A stretch of DNA of 64,000 nt. Origin: Drosophila miranda (taxonomy: Eukaryota; Arthropoda; Insecta; Diptera; Drosophilidae). Position numbers and translations under genes: made by a program. The notes beneath the pieces were generated by a model. The model saw nothing but the letters and a program-made list of their open reading frames with translations. It had not been told where the DNA came from and did no database searches. The stretch lies in NCBI RefSeq assembly GCF_003369915.1, contig NC_046677.1, forward strand, positions 19,796,913-19,860,912, read 5' to 3'. Shown in pieces: positions 32,641 to 46,100 of this stretch (position 1 is the first letter of the stretch; each line of letters opens with the position of its first letter).

Positions 32641-33470
32641 CGTTCCAATTGCTCAATTTCTTTATTCCGTCGAATATTACCAGCTATATAGATTATTTAG
32701 CCATGCCCACATAGTTTTATACCATTAGTGAATTTATTTTCTAATTGACTGGTTTTTATTAACCACTTGCTTTTATTGAATTTTGCGTAAAAAGAGGTTT
32801 TAGCGAAATAAGTCAAACAAAAAACAAATAGCGAAATACGTCAATCAAAACAAACGAAAAGGGAAATTCGTTCATATTGCTCAGTTTGATATTCCATTGA
32901 ATAATGCTGACTAACTAAACCTCTTAGCAATGCCCACATAATTTTATCCCATTAATGAATAAATTTTCTACAAGATTGGATAGTTTTTAATCCTTGCTTT
33001 TATTGTATTTATTGTAAAAAAAGGTTTAAACAAAAAAAGTCCAACAAAAAAAGAGTCACTATGTTGCGTGTAGGCCTTTGTATACCCTATTTTGTTAATT
33101 TTATATGAAGATGAAACGTGATTTATAAAGACCTTTTCTCAAATTGATATTCTTTAGACATATTCAAGTACATTTTTAGTATCTTGTATATATTTATAGC
33201 GATCCTGATACCTACTGAGCCTTGGAAGACAAACATTTCCGCAATTCTATAACATCCATTTCCCCCAGGGTATGTGTGCATGGAATTAGCAACATTTGTG
33301 TATGGAATGAGACTCATTGTTGCAAAGGCGAACTGCGGCGAACTGCGGCGAACTCAAATTCGATTCAAAAAACGACCAATTCTTTGTTCCGTTGAATTAG
33401 TGAATTTATTTCCTAATTGACTGGCTGTTATTAACCACTTGCTTTTATTGAATTTTTATATATTTTCGAA
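32635..33470. repeat. Diverged tandem repeat, period about 226 bases
   Basis: Unit 1 (about 32635-32860) and unit 2 (about 32861-33056) share, in order, TTGCTCA, ATTCC, GCCCACATA, TTTTAT-CCATTA-TGAAT, TTGCTTTTATTG and a run of AAA-AAGTC-AACAAAAAA. A third partial unit (about 33378-33460) repeats TTCCGTTGAA, TAGTGAATTTATTT, CTAATTGACTGG and AACCACTTGCTTTTATTG. Between units 2 and 3 lies a separate triple of GGCGAACTGC at 33328-33354. I recognise no transposon family. Confidence 0.7.
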
Positions 33471-36400
33471 AATTAAATTTAGATTGATGAATAGATGGCA
33501 CCGATCGCTGGTGGTGGCAGTTCCTCGATAGCAAAATCCATGTATAAATTCAATTTTGGTGGCGCTCCTCCTTTACACGTTGGAGCTAACGGTAGGTGTC
33601 GTCTTGTTGACAGCGGCACCTGGCGTCTTTATTTGGTGGAAACAAAAATTGCATAGCAACCACCTTCAATAGTTTTAGTTTTGCCCGCCTTGAGTTTCAC
33701 AGCAGCCAGCTTTAATAGTTGAAGAGGTGTTATTATTCGGGGAGAAAAATGAATCGTCAGATTGACAGAATTCACAAGAAATCGTACTAATAAACGAACT
33801 AATAATTGCACAAACAAAGTAATTCATAAAATAGGGCTAAAGAATTTTGCAGGTATAATTGCATTCGTTATTAGACTTGGGAGAATCCAATCATCATCGA
33901 ACAAATCGTGAGGACACATTCGTTTCCGCTCCAAGTAGTAATTAGTTGAAGGCATCAAATCCAGATGTATAGGGAGGGGCTTGTCATCACAATCTTAGAT
34001 TATCATTACATAAATTGTTGGGTATATATCAGAAGTATTTCAAAAACTGAATCTCCTAAGAGCCACATGTTCGAGAGACACCCAATTGCATTTTTTTTTT
34101 CATACAAAGATAATTATAAAAAACAGAGATAAATCTTACACAAATTAAACTTAAATTTAAATAAACATACGAATTAAATACCAGCTAAACCCCATTCAGA
34201 TTATATTTAGAAACGAGCATGCACCAGATTTACTTGGTACTTACGTACCCGTAGATGTTGCCTCAGTCCTCACCAAAGGTCTTTTGCGTAACTTTTTATG
34301 GGTCTGAAATGCTGCTGTGCTTCTGGTAGAGTGTGCCTGTACTGGGTGCTCCTCTTCCCTGACTTCTCTACAGATAATGGTATGCAAGAGAGATCGGGTT
34401 AAGTCCCAGAGTCTGGTCTGGGACAACTTTGCTTACGTATTTTGTGTTTTACAACATGTTTGTGTTTGTGTTTGCTCCCGCAATCCGCTCCAATCCGCAG
34501 ATAGATGCGTTTGCAGTGGGTGCTAAATATAACAATTCTGATAATCATCGCCTCATCATCATACTCGTATCTATGACAAGTTCTGATAAAGAAGAAGGTC
34601 GTTTTTGAACGCTCCTAACTAACAGATCGACAGTGGTTGGACACTTTTGGGTTCCAGATTCAGAGTAGTTTTACTATTTAAATATTTTACTTTGCACTCA
34701 CATGATGGAGCTTGGGATCTTGACATTATCTTATCGGATGTCTAGGCACTTGCAAAACAAAGTTATGAACTCTTTTTTCAGGAAGCGCCTTAAGACTTAG
34801 GTATAAAATTCATTATAGAGTAAATTCTCTAAGGTTAGGCTGGGTCATTGGGGCATAAATTGTGCAGAACCAACAGCGGACACACGACTTTAAAAAGTCC
34901 ATTAAAAATTCGCTGGAGCGTTGCCAGGGCCCACATATCGCGTAATGAGGCACCCAAAACACGTGCCCTGATCCCAATCAATCACTCGTTTTCGCTTCCA
35001 CATGTAATTTCCCATATCAGTTAATGGTTTTCTTTATCCACAACCTTTCCCTTCCAGCAATTATGCTTCAGTGTTGACTTCAGTTGAGTTCGGTCTCTAC
35101 TGCGATTCGCAACGTTTGAAAAACTTTTTGCTAATTTCGTCAAGGAAATGCATAAAACTTTTGGGATTTTGAGACTATTTTCGAGTTCTATTCGCGTTGA
35201 GAGTGTGAACCGTGTTCATGTGGAGTGTTTCAAGAGGAGAGGAGTTTTTGTCACAGCCTTTGAATACGGCTGATGCGGAGAAGTTCTAGAGAATGTGAGA
35301 AAATCGACTATATAAGGGGGTTAAAAGAGGTTGGAAAAAATCATCGAAATATTGAGACTTTCTGTCTAAAAAATCTACCTAAAAAAGGATACTTTTGAGA
35401 GTGATTTTTGGAAGGCATATATCAAAAATTGTTATAATAAATCCTTATAAATCCCCAAAAATCTCGCACCAGCATGTACTGTCATTTGTTTCTGTAATTT
35501 ATTTGATATGCGTCTGATTTAACATCAAAAATAAGTCTAGTTCATTGACTTAATTCATCTCTCATTCACAAAATAGAAGAACTAACAGATCACGAGACTT
35601 TAATCAAAGCAGACATCACTGACCCCATGCTGCTAATTTTAGTGCTCATAAACGCTCATTTGGATTTCCTAGTATCTATCCAATAGATGTATTACATTCT
35701 TTCAAACCTGTATACCCCATATTTCAATCAATATTTGAATAGGTTTCAAGAAATTTATTAAATCCTACTAACTTATACAGGAGTTACCAACTAAACCAAA
35801 TACCAACTAAACATTATCCGCATGACTGGTCTGATCGATCCTTTCCCACTGTACTGTTTTCCTCAACCCCTTTTTCACCTTGTTCTTTTTTCTCAGAACT
35901 GTCATTATCTCGGTGGTATAGTATCTCAGCCCCCCAACACCCGATTGTCACCGTCAGCATAGTGAACCTTGGCCTACCCAGTGCGATCTTCTCGCTGTGA
36001 TCTATCTTTCCATCTCTCCTACGGGGCGCTGTCACTCACGCGGAGATCGCGACATTGTCGCACGTCAGCCGTCGCTCAGAATCCGTTGGCTGGTTTTTTT
36101 TATCTCCATTCAAGAAATACAGAGACATTATCTCCCAGCGATCTTGTCGCATCAACAGCCAGCCAGAGGAGAGCATGAAGAGCCTCACAGAACTGTCACT
36201 AACACCAGAGACCCCAACCAATTTAAGTTAGAATCAACATCATCATCATCATAATCGAGAGAACGTGTGTGTGTGTGCGTGTGTGTGTGTGAGAGATCTG
36301 TGGGGATATGAGATATAGAGATTTAGCTGAGACGTTGATAAGAGATTTCCATTTTTCCTCAGATCAGTCTCAAAGCGAACGGCAACTGGGAAAGTTCCAA

Positions 36401-37134
36401 GGCGGCAAAGGAAGAAAAACAGAAGGAAAACCCAATTTATATTTTGGAAAAAAACAAACAAATTGATGAGAAAACTCTTTATATATGTGCGTGTGTGTGA
36501 GGAAAGTGGAGCAAAAGTGAAAACCTTGAAAACGAAAAGCCACAAAGGAAAAAATTAACATCTACAAAATTCAATTAAAAGGAAAATAAAGTGCAAAAAA
36601 TGTATTAAAATTTAAAGAAAATATATTTAGTGAATATATAACGACTAAATGGAATTGTGTTATGAGATCTACTGAATATATGTGATGCATTTCATATCGT
36701 ATATGAATATATATAACAACAAGAACTTGGTTTAGTCGCGCCTTGATGATCACAAATTTCAATTGAATTTAATCAAAATCAAACAAGAAGCAAAGCACAA
36801 AAAAAAGGCAAAGAAAAGAAAAGAAAAGAAAAAAAAATAAACATAAACTAGAGATTTAATTTTGAGTGAGCCCCCATATGTATTAGTGTACACAAGTATC
36901 TGTGTGTGTGTGTGTGTCTTTGTGCATGTGTATTCTGTGACCGAGAAACTTAGTTCTGAGACAGCCTCCTCCGGCAATTTTCTTTTCTTTATTCGTTTTC
37001 CACTGTCTGTCGTCTGGCTGTCTGGCTTTCCGTTCATTGAAACGAACTTCAAAACTATCAACCCAGCCGCCAGTGAGTGTGCGTGCGCCTTAGTATATGT
37101 ATTAGTGAGTGGCTTAGTGTCTTAGTGTGTCGCC
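33471..37134. other. Spacer and probable 5' leader of the MFSD6-type gene
   Basis: The left part holds minus-strand exon-like relics at 33480-33817. The remainder is AT-rich with (GT)n-type runs (36268-36292 and about 36900-36917). A TTCAGTTGAGTTCGG...CGCAACG block at 35079-35114 resembles a fly initiator with downstream element. From about 36,000 the sequence has the purine-rich, stop-dense look of a long 5' untranslated region leading into the start codon at 37135, which has a good CGCCATGG context. Confidence 0.4.
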
Positions 37135-40100
37135 ATGGGTAAAATGGTGAACGAAGAAATGGCCACAGAGCCGGTGTATTTGGAGAAAGTGGAACTCTCG
37201 AAGTTCGGCGAATTCTGCCAGAGACGTGGAATCAATCCGAATCTGATTATGCTCAAGATCACACTCTTTGTGATGTATGGCGGTGAGTACCCATAACTTT
37301 AAAGCTACCTTTTCCCAGAAGTTCATTATCATTAAAAACCCATTAGAAATTGCCTGCATAAGTCCGCATTCACCACATTGGATTCTTTTTCTGGCTCCGG
37401 TCTGGCAATGAAAGGAAAACGTGATGGGAAATCAAGTTGTTTGACTTGCAGAGCCTTTTATGAGCTACTTAGTCGGCGCCAGATAAGGTTAATAGGGCCC
37501 CGCCATCACTCATAACTCATACGACATGTTGTCCGAGTTGGGTGGAGAGTGGGCCATGAGCGAGGGCTTTAACTGATTGCGCGGTGCAAATAATTCATTG
37601 TTTCCTATTTATATTTTTTGGTTGATTTTTTGAACAATTTTCATTCTAGAACTGGGATTCAAGGGTGGATTATAATTTACACACACACACATCCCCATTC
37701 CTCAGGAATATCTAAGTATCTCAAACGATGCAACAGCTGTACAAAGTCCGAGACTGAGATTTAAGCTCTGGCAGTGAATCTGAATTCATTATCACACTAC
37801 GAGTACTCTGTACCCTCCCTCTTTATAGTAGATATATTCTCTGGTCTCTGGTCGGTCTCTGGTCTCTGGTCGGAAGTTATCAATTAGGTTGGAGGGAAAA
37901 TATGTAACACATTTGTATAAATTCAGTTAGAGAAATGAATGCACATTGAGGAGATTTTTCCCAGCGTGTGGCAATTAGGCATTCAATCAACAAACCCATC
38001 TCTCTGTAACTCTCCCTCTTTCTCTTTTTCTTATACTCTGTTTTTTCCTTCTCTATCGCTTTTTTGTCTACATTAGATTGTGTGTATTTTTGTATCTTTT
38101 GTAAATAAATCTAGCTTATGTGATTTAAGCTTGAGAAAGGTTTACTTTACGTTGATTTGCCTCTGTCTCTCGGTTATGGGGTCTCTGTGTGTGTCGTTTC
38201 TCGTTTCTCGTCTCGTCTGTCCATCAACTGACTGACCGTGCGCCATTTTTGTTTTCTCTGGCGGTCAATGACAAAAACATTTTGCCATTTTCCCCTTCGG
38301 TAGTGCTGCCCCCCTGCCACCCCTGTTGTTGTCTTGCGCCATTAAACCCAAATTGTCACTAAAATGAGTATTAATGCGTTTTTTATTTGACTCGAGATTT
38401 GCCGAGGATTTTTCGGTTTGCTTCTCTTTTTTGGGCTTAACTTTTATTTACAAATGAATTTTTGTATAGTATATGATTTTAAGTTTGTGTCTAATAGAAA
38501 TTATATATATTTTCCTTGAGGGAATGACATCATACGAGGGAAATGATACAAAGAGAGAGATTATATTTAGAATAATACTAAAGAAGTCATCAACACTTCG
38601 AGAAATAATATCTCAGTAATAGAAAAGAACTAATTTTATTCAAATTGGTTCAAGGTTTTACACTTTACAGGCGTTTTTGATCATTTCTAATACAAAATGT
38701 ACAATAGATGGGTGAAAGAATTCAATCGAAAATCTTTTCTCTGATAGATCAACCAGGAACATCAAATGATAAACTCCACAGGAAAACCAATTTCATCTGT
38801 GAACGAGTACCAATCTATTAACAATCTATTAATTAGCTACAGAATGCAGAACCTATAAAAATGGTTATTTAATTCATTTAATTGGTTATGTAAAGGAATT
38901 CGAGAGAAAAGGGTTTTAATTATAAATAAAAATACATATGCTTATGGTATAATTTTGTTTTTTCAGTTTATTTTTTGCTTGAATTTTACAAGGCTTAAAA
39001 TGGTTTTTTAAATATTTTCCATGTCAATGAACATTTTTCTTTTGTTCTGTTTCCTCTGTCCATCAATTAAGTGATGGGAAATATGGCATACAAATTAAAT
39101 ATAATTGAAGTAGTGTGGGGGAAACATGTGATTGAAGCCTTTGTTATGGCAGAAATGATCAAACCGAAGACTTAAATATCTGTTAAATTAATTTATTACA
39201 CTATTAAGGAGTTAAAAAAAAAAATTTTTAAAAATGTACATTTCTGAAAAGTTTTCTTCCCCAGACTACATTTTTAATAGGTTTTTCGAATTTTTAGAAT
39301 GTTAAAGACATCCAAATCATCAAAAAATACTCGTTGAAGTTGATTTCGTTTTTATGGTCGTGGAAACGCTTCAAAGTGTTTCATTTCAGATCTGGCTCGT
39401 TGTAATTATCATTATAAATATTCCAGAAAAAGTAAGAGTATTGCTCTGAAACGCTGTGAACAGATACAAAATTTCGCGTAATATGAACATAAATAATTAA
39501 CTTTAATTTGGCGCTGAAATATGTCTATTGTTTGTGATTGGTTTCCTTGTGTTGTCATTAAATCAGTGAAACAATTTTTCCACATTTTTTTTGTTTGCAT
39601 ATTCTTTTTTATGAAATCCATGTGACTTTGTTTCTTGCACTTCCATTTTCCATTGTTTTTACTCAGAGCTTAACTTTGGTTTTTCTTTTATTTAGCATTA
39701 TATTTCGATTAAGCTTTATATTTCAATAGAGCATAGGCCACCGAATGCCATTTTAGCTATCCAGGCCACTTCGATCTTCACTAATTTTAAATTTGCAATT
39801 CCAATTCCCATTTTAACCTATTTTAAACCGTTTCCAATACATATTTTAACCCCATTTCTGCCCATTACACCTCTCAATTTCCCCCATATACCGTTCAATA
39901 AATAGCCGGAAAAACCAAACTGGCAACTGGAAAAATGAATTGTAATTAATATTTCAGACAGCACGCTGCTGCACATTTGTCAATGTCACTTCTGGGTTTG
40001 GCATGTCCGCTCAAAAATGCATAAATAAAGTGCAATTTAGTTGCACTTTGGCCATCAGCATCCTGAAAGCAGATGCAAATTTTTGCAGATGACATGGCCG

Positions 40101-43100
40101 TGTCATACCCCCGCCAAAAACTTTGTGCATAGTTAAAAATATACAAAAAATATGCGCGTTATGAATGCGAAAAATGATAAATGGAATACTGAATAATTAT
40201 TATTAAAGTGGAAGGAAAGAACAGAACAGACAGAAATAAAGGGAATTTAAATGCACACAGCTGTGAGGAGGGGTAGGCTGTCGGGGTTTATGGCGACATT
40301 AATTACGAATGACAACGTGGCAGGAACAGATCCAACCGAATCGAACGGAATCAGTATGGCAACCTATACAGAGAATGAGAGGGAAAACAGGCACAGAACA
40401 TCCACGAATGGCCGCCAAACCAAACAACCCTGACATGCTTGCGTTTCCGTTTCCGTTACAAAGAGAAAGACAGACAAAGAGAGAGAGAGAGAGACAGAGA
40501 GGGAAAACGAACAATTAATTGTTATTGCATTGAGCAAATACAAAAAAAAGTACGCACACAAACAGAAAGACAGACATAAAGACAGAAGCCGAGCATATTA
40601 TTGTTAATTATCTGAGGCGATGCAAGGATGTAAAAACCAATTCGAGCCGCCATTTTCACTCCGACTCTTTGGAGGGGGAAAAGCCAGAGAAGTGAAAAGA
40701 AGAGAAAGAGGGACAAGAGAAGAAGGAAAGCCAAAATTCAGTATGATGAATATCAGATACCTCGTATACCCCGCATGAAAAGCATTTTTTTTTAAACAGA
40801 TACAGTAGAAGGAAATCTCTTGATCTATAATCTCAGATACTTAAGGAAAAGAAAGTATGGGAACTTTTCTACTCTTTCTACCTCAAATATCCTTCCTACC
40901 GATGGACACACAAGAATATATATATTTTTCAAATGATCCTACGTAAATAATATCTAAGACTATTCCCTTTCCCTACTTCTGGCCCCCGCACTAATAAAAC
41001 CTATCCGTAAACTGCATGAGTACAGCGTATGCAAAGAAAGACACTCAGGCGAGTGTTAACTGCACTTTAACAAACGAATTTCATTCACGGCACGCACTTT
41101 CCCCTCCACTCCATTCGCACACAGACACACACTCACACCATTTTACGTGGCCCGATGGCCGGATGGAGATCCTTGGCATGTTTGCATTTAAATTGGTCAA
41201 GGCTGAGGATGGCCAGATGGAACAGGAGGCGTGTACTATAGGGAGGAGCAGCAGGGAACCAGGAGGCTGTCCTGTTCCATTTCGCCCAATTTGTTGCCAT
41301 TATTTCACTCCATTTTTGGTCGCAGCCACGTGACGCTCTCTCTGTGCGTTAATGTTCATAAATTATTGAAATGCAAGAAGATTATCTGCTGTCCGTTTTC
41401 GGTTTCCACTCCGGGGACCGTGTTCGTGTTGGTCAGGCGTGACCATTTTCACGGATTTTAAAGGTGTTTGGTGAGGTTTTTGGAGGGGAATTATATGAGA
41501 AATTACACGGGCAAATACTTTAAGTGTAACTGAGTCGATGATCCGGGGATTTTTGTATACCAAAATGAGGAGGAAATATATGTGAAGCACTTTTAGAGCT
41601 GTATAGTTGATTTCAATGGACAGATACTTTTTTAATTCATCCATTTAGCTGACTATTCAATTGTTCATTCTTCTATGCATTCACCATTCCATCACTTAAT
41701 ATTCAAAGTCTGGGATAATGAATAAAATTCCATTTCCATTTAATTAACTTCCTTTAAATGATTGCGAACACTTCTTACAAATTCCAATCATTTTCTTTGA
41801 ATGATGAGCCATACTCTTTTTGCCATTCAATTTTCTGTATATAATTAAGTTTCCTCACTCTTTCTCAAGATTAATTTACAATATAATGTACCATTCTTTC
41901 TGTTTTCAATCCCACAGCCACCTCCTCGTTGCTGCCGTACCTGACAATACACATGCAATCGATTGGACTGACGGTGGAGGAGATTGCAATTATCTACCTG
42001 GCGCTGCCCTTTACCACCTTTCTTAGCCCGCCCATAACAGGTGAGTGAGTGCAATGCCAATTTGAGACAGAGAGAGAGTGTCAAGGGTAAATGTTTTAAT
42101 GCATCTTAATTAGCGTCATGCTGCGTATATTTTAATTAAAACTTTCCCTTTGTCTGACTACTTGCTGGGGCATGAAAACGAAAGCGGAAACACACAAAAT
42201 CAAACAAAGTACATTTTCAGCATGAATATATGTATGACTGCGCTATTTTCCAACGGTTTAAAACTATTTATTGTTAAATAAAAATAAGTTTATTAATTAA
42301 TAAGGCTAGCTGTCGAAAAAAGGGGCAGTAGAAAACAGGCAAATAAAGCCAGTGTTCAATTCAGTGCAGCTATATTTGTAAATACATAATCAGATTTTTT
42401 TAAATTTTACTCCCGACTAAAGACTCTGCTTTCTGCGTGATAACGTGGTATTGATTGATTGACTGGTTTTCTTAAACGTTTAAAAGTTAAATTAAAGTTT
42501 TTTCGGACAAATGCTTTTATTTAGAGGACTTTAGTATAGATGTATTAAAGATATACTATGGAATGATTACAGAAATTCATATATTTATCAATGTATCGAA
42601 GACTGGATATTGTTGCCATAGATGATATGATGGATCTGCGGTAGATGAAGCAGTTTTTATAAATCTCGCCTCCGTTTTTTCGTTTCAATCAATTTAGTTT
42701 AATTTTAAATAAAAATTCTAATATACACAATATGTCGTCCGCCAGCAAATATTTTCGAAAAATCATGTTCTACCCCCAACAGAACTGAATATCAGAGCGG
42801 ATTAATTTTTGTTTTTTCCTTTGTGACACTTGTGTGACAGTTCTGTCCGTAGCCTACTTTTTTGGGGTGCGGCCTGTTTTCTGGACGAATGCGAATAATT
42901 TAATTTACTTGCAGTTTAAATGACAATTAAGCAAAGTTCTTTTTTATTCTTCTGTGGAGCACTGGTCTCTCGCTGTCTGGCTGTATGTGAAGTGCCCCCA
43001 TCATGCGGTTGGGTACCGCTTTTATTTCCTTTTTGAATATGTATACGAATATATATTTTTTTTATTCATTCTTATTATTTGCTTTTGCATTTTTAAAATG

Positions 43101-46100
43101 CATTTGCGGTATGGTATGTCGGCGACAGTGAAGTGAAGGTTTTTTAAACATTTTATGGGGACACTCGTTGCAGATAAATGTTGAGAGATATATGTACACG
43201 CAAAAGCAAAGGCGGGTAGAGTCGATTGGGTGGTGGAGAAAAGTGCATAAAGCTGGTCAAATTGTCGGACATAAAAGCTGGCAAAAATCTATATAGGATG
43301 AAAGCTAAGTGAAAATGCACTTATAAAGTTGGTTTATTAACATTTCGATCATTGAAGGCAAGTTATAAACATGGTTGATGTGGCTATATAATGACATTGA
43401 AAACTTCAAGTGGAAGGAATATATATTTTTTAATTTGAAATACAAGCCAAGACTTAACATTTAATCCTTTAATTCATTTCAAATTGAAGCCCTAATTTAA
43501 GGCTCAACTATCTCTTGGTTTTCTACAAATGAAAAACTGAGATTTAATCCGCCACAAAACGACCAAAAATGGTTGCACCTTAATCCGTCCTTAATCTTCA
43601 GCTTGTGCTGCATTTAAGCTGTGAATACAACCAATCAATGCTGCCAACCAAAACGGCTGAATACTTTTTTTGAGCCACAGATATATACAAGACACATACA
43701 CTATACACTGAGATACATTCACACAGCTATGCTCAAACAAAGTTACAGCTGCAAAACATTTTGGTTGAGAAAACTTGGCTTACACACATTTTCCTTCACG
43801 CTCTTTTCACTGCAGGTTTTCTCGTTGACAAATTTGGCAAATACAAGCCCGTTGTGGTGATGAGTCTGCTGCTGAATGCTATTTTCCATCACTCGCTGCT
43901 GTTCATTCCACAGCAGGAGATACCTGGCGTTGTGCCATCGGCATTCGTCTTAAGGCATCCAGATAGCGGTGACATTGAGGTAAGTTTTTCCCTACATATC
44001 CCGCTCGATTTTATATCAGATTTTAGTTGAAAATTGTCGATTAAGTCGATTAATGCAAATACATCAATTGATAAATTCAGACCCTATAAATGTATACCTA
44101 AAAAAATTGGTGGAAGTAGATAATTAATAATTTTTGAATTTCCATGAAATTTCGTAAATACTTGCTGCTTAAATCAAACTCCACTACTGACTTTGTCACA
44201 ATTAAGTTGTGTGTTTCTCGCAGCTCTTAAGCCTCTTGAGGTCGTGATCTGCTAAAGGGCTGCGGCTGTGGTTAAGGGGCATGGGCCGAATACCTTTTGG
44301 AGCTTGTTTAGTTAAGAGCTAAAAATGATGTGGGCTGCGGTTGTAGCCAGCTCTGCAGTGTCGTTCCTCCCTCTCGTCTCCTCTCTCTTTTGTGGCCGTA
44401 ATATTTAGTATTCCCTTGTGTCTTGAGAAGGGAAAGTTCCGGGCTGCATTATTCCCTTTTCCATGTCAAAGCAGCTGTTGCTCGTTGTACTTGGTGTATA
44501 GTTTTAATGCGCTTACTTCATGGTTACCACTCATTTCCCAGTCTTTAAAGGGAGCTCCTTCTCATTACTGTTCTCATCAGACTCCTGCTATTGAGAGTCT
44601 TAACCAATCTCGTGCTCAAGTTAATTCGTTGAATGCAGGGACTTGAATGCAGGAGCTTGATTAGTTGAGACTGATAGAAGGGGTAGAAGTTGCATAAGTT
44701 GTTTGGTTATAGACTGTTGATGAATGATATATGCTTGAATATACGATTGCGTTTTTGGCAAGCTTCATTAAAAAGTTATTTGGTGTCATTTGGTGTTAGC
44801 TTTGTGGGAAGTGAAGAAGTTAAGGGTCTCCACAGAAGACTTACAGACTTCTCAAGCGTCTGAGATGGGGGATTCTTAGAAACTGCTTTGGTAAAACTTC
44901 AGTTTCTTCCACTTTTTGAAGTTCTTAGTGTTCCCTGCATCCACAAACCAAACGGTGGGGTAAAAAAGTAAGGAAACACTTTTGTTCTGACCACAAAACA
45001 TAAACATCTTTAATTCTTTAAGATATTCTTCAAATAAATCGATTCCCTAGAGAGCAGAAACATATTATTTAAATGAATTTCATGAATTGCTGCAAATTTC
45101 GTGGGGAAACGATTGCTCTGCCAGACAATTTCAATTGCAATTCTAAGAAGCATCTTGCCAAAACCCTTGCCACCGTCTTCCCCACTCTTTGAAGCTTCTG
45201 AAGCCCCTATGACGAGCTCATCTGCCCACTCTTCTCTCACCTCTTACAACGGGTCTCACTTCAGTCACGGCATGTCTCTATTTGAAGCCAAAGGGAACTG
45301 AGAAAAGAGGAGCAGAGTAAACTACATAAAAGCCGGCATTTATTTGAGGCAGCGCGGCGGCAGCATTATGCTGCCACATGCAACACACGCACACCAATGC
45401 TTTACGCACGTACAAACACTCCACCGACCGAGTGTCTGTGTGTTTGTGTGCGTATATATTTTGTGTATCTAATGCGTGGCACGGATGCCGCCGCGTAGTC
45501 GCGACTCTACGATGGGAGATACTCGGCGCAGAGAGGATGCAGCAACTTTCTGTAGATTTCTGTTCTCCCAGCATCGAGCCACATCCAGGCACACACACAA
45601 ATGCACACAGAACACGCGGAGAGTGCGAGATACTAATATTACGTATACGCCTGTTGTACAAGTCGTTGCATCTGTGAGTGTTTTGAGTGGGTGTTCTGTG
45701 TGTGTGAATTTGAATGGGAGTGTTTGTGTCACCCCGTGAGTGCAGCATCCAACCAAACGCAATCCGTTTGCCATTTTTTTGTGTTCCCTCTGCCATGGGT
45801 CGGGGTCGGGACTCTGGCTTCTATCTGCATTTGTGCATAAATTTGTGTCATGTAAAATCATCGAAATAAAGCAAATAACTGTCACACACCAAAGGGGAGT
45901 GTTCGGGAGGGCTCTGTGGTATTCTGTAAGAAATTTGTTGTACAAGTATTTCTTGGGATTTCTCTGAGCGTTTTCTTTTTATTGATGTACACATACACAA
46001 ACACACATATGAGCAGTATTCCTATATATTTTTTATGCTTATGATCATATCAATGCAAACGATTCCGAGTCGGGTTGGCTGTTATTGCGGTCGGAGGCAG

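Noticed and set aside
38940-39700. AT-rich stretches of the first transporter intron as a possible mobile element
   Set aside because: No terminal repeats, no coding remnants and no target-site duplication could be seen.
45278-45945. Overlapping frames of 158-172 codons in the third transporter intron
   Set aside because: CA-rich repeats give His/Thr-rich translations on the minus strand with no splice logic or family.
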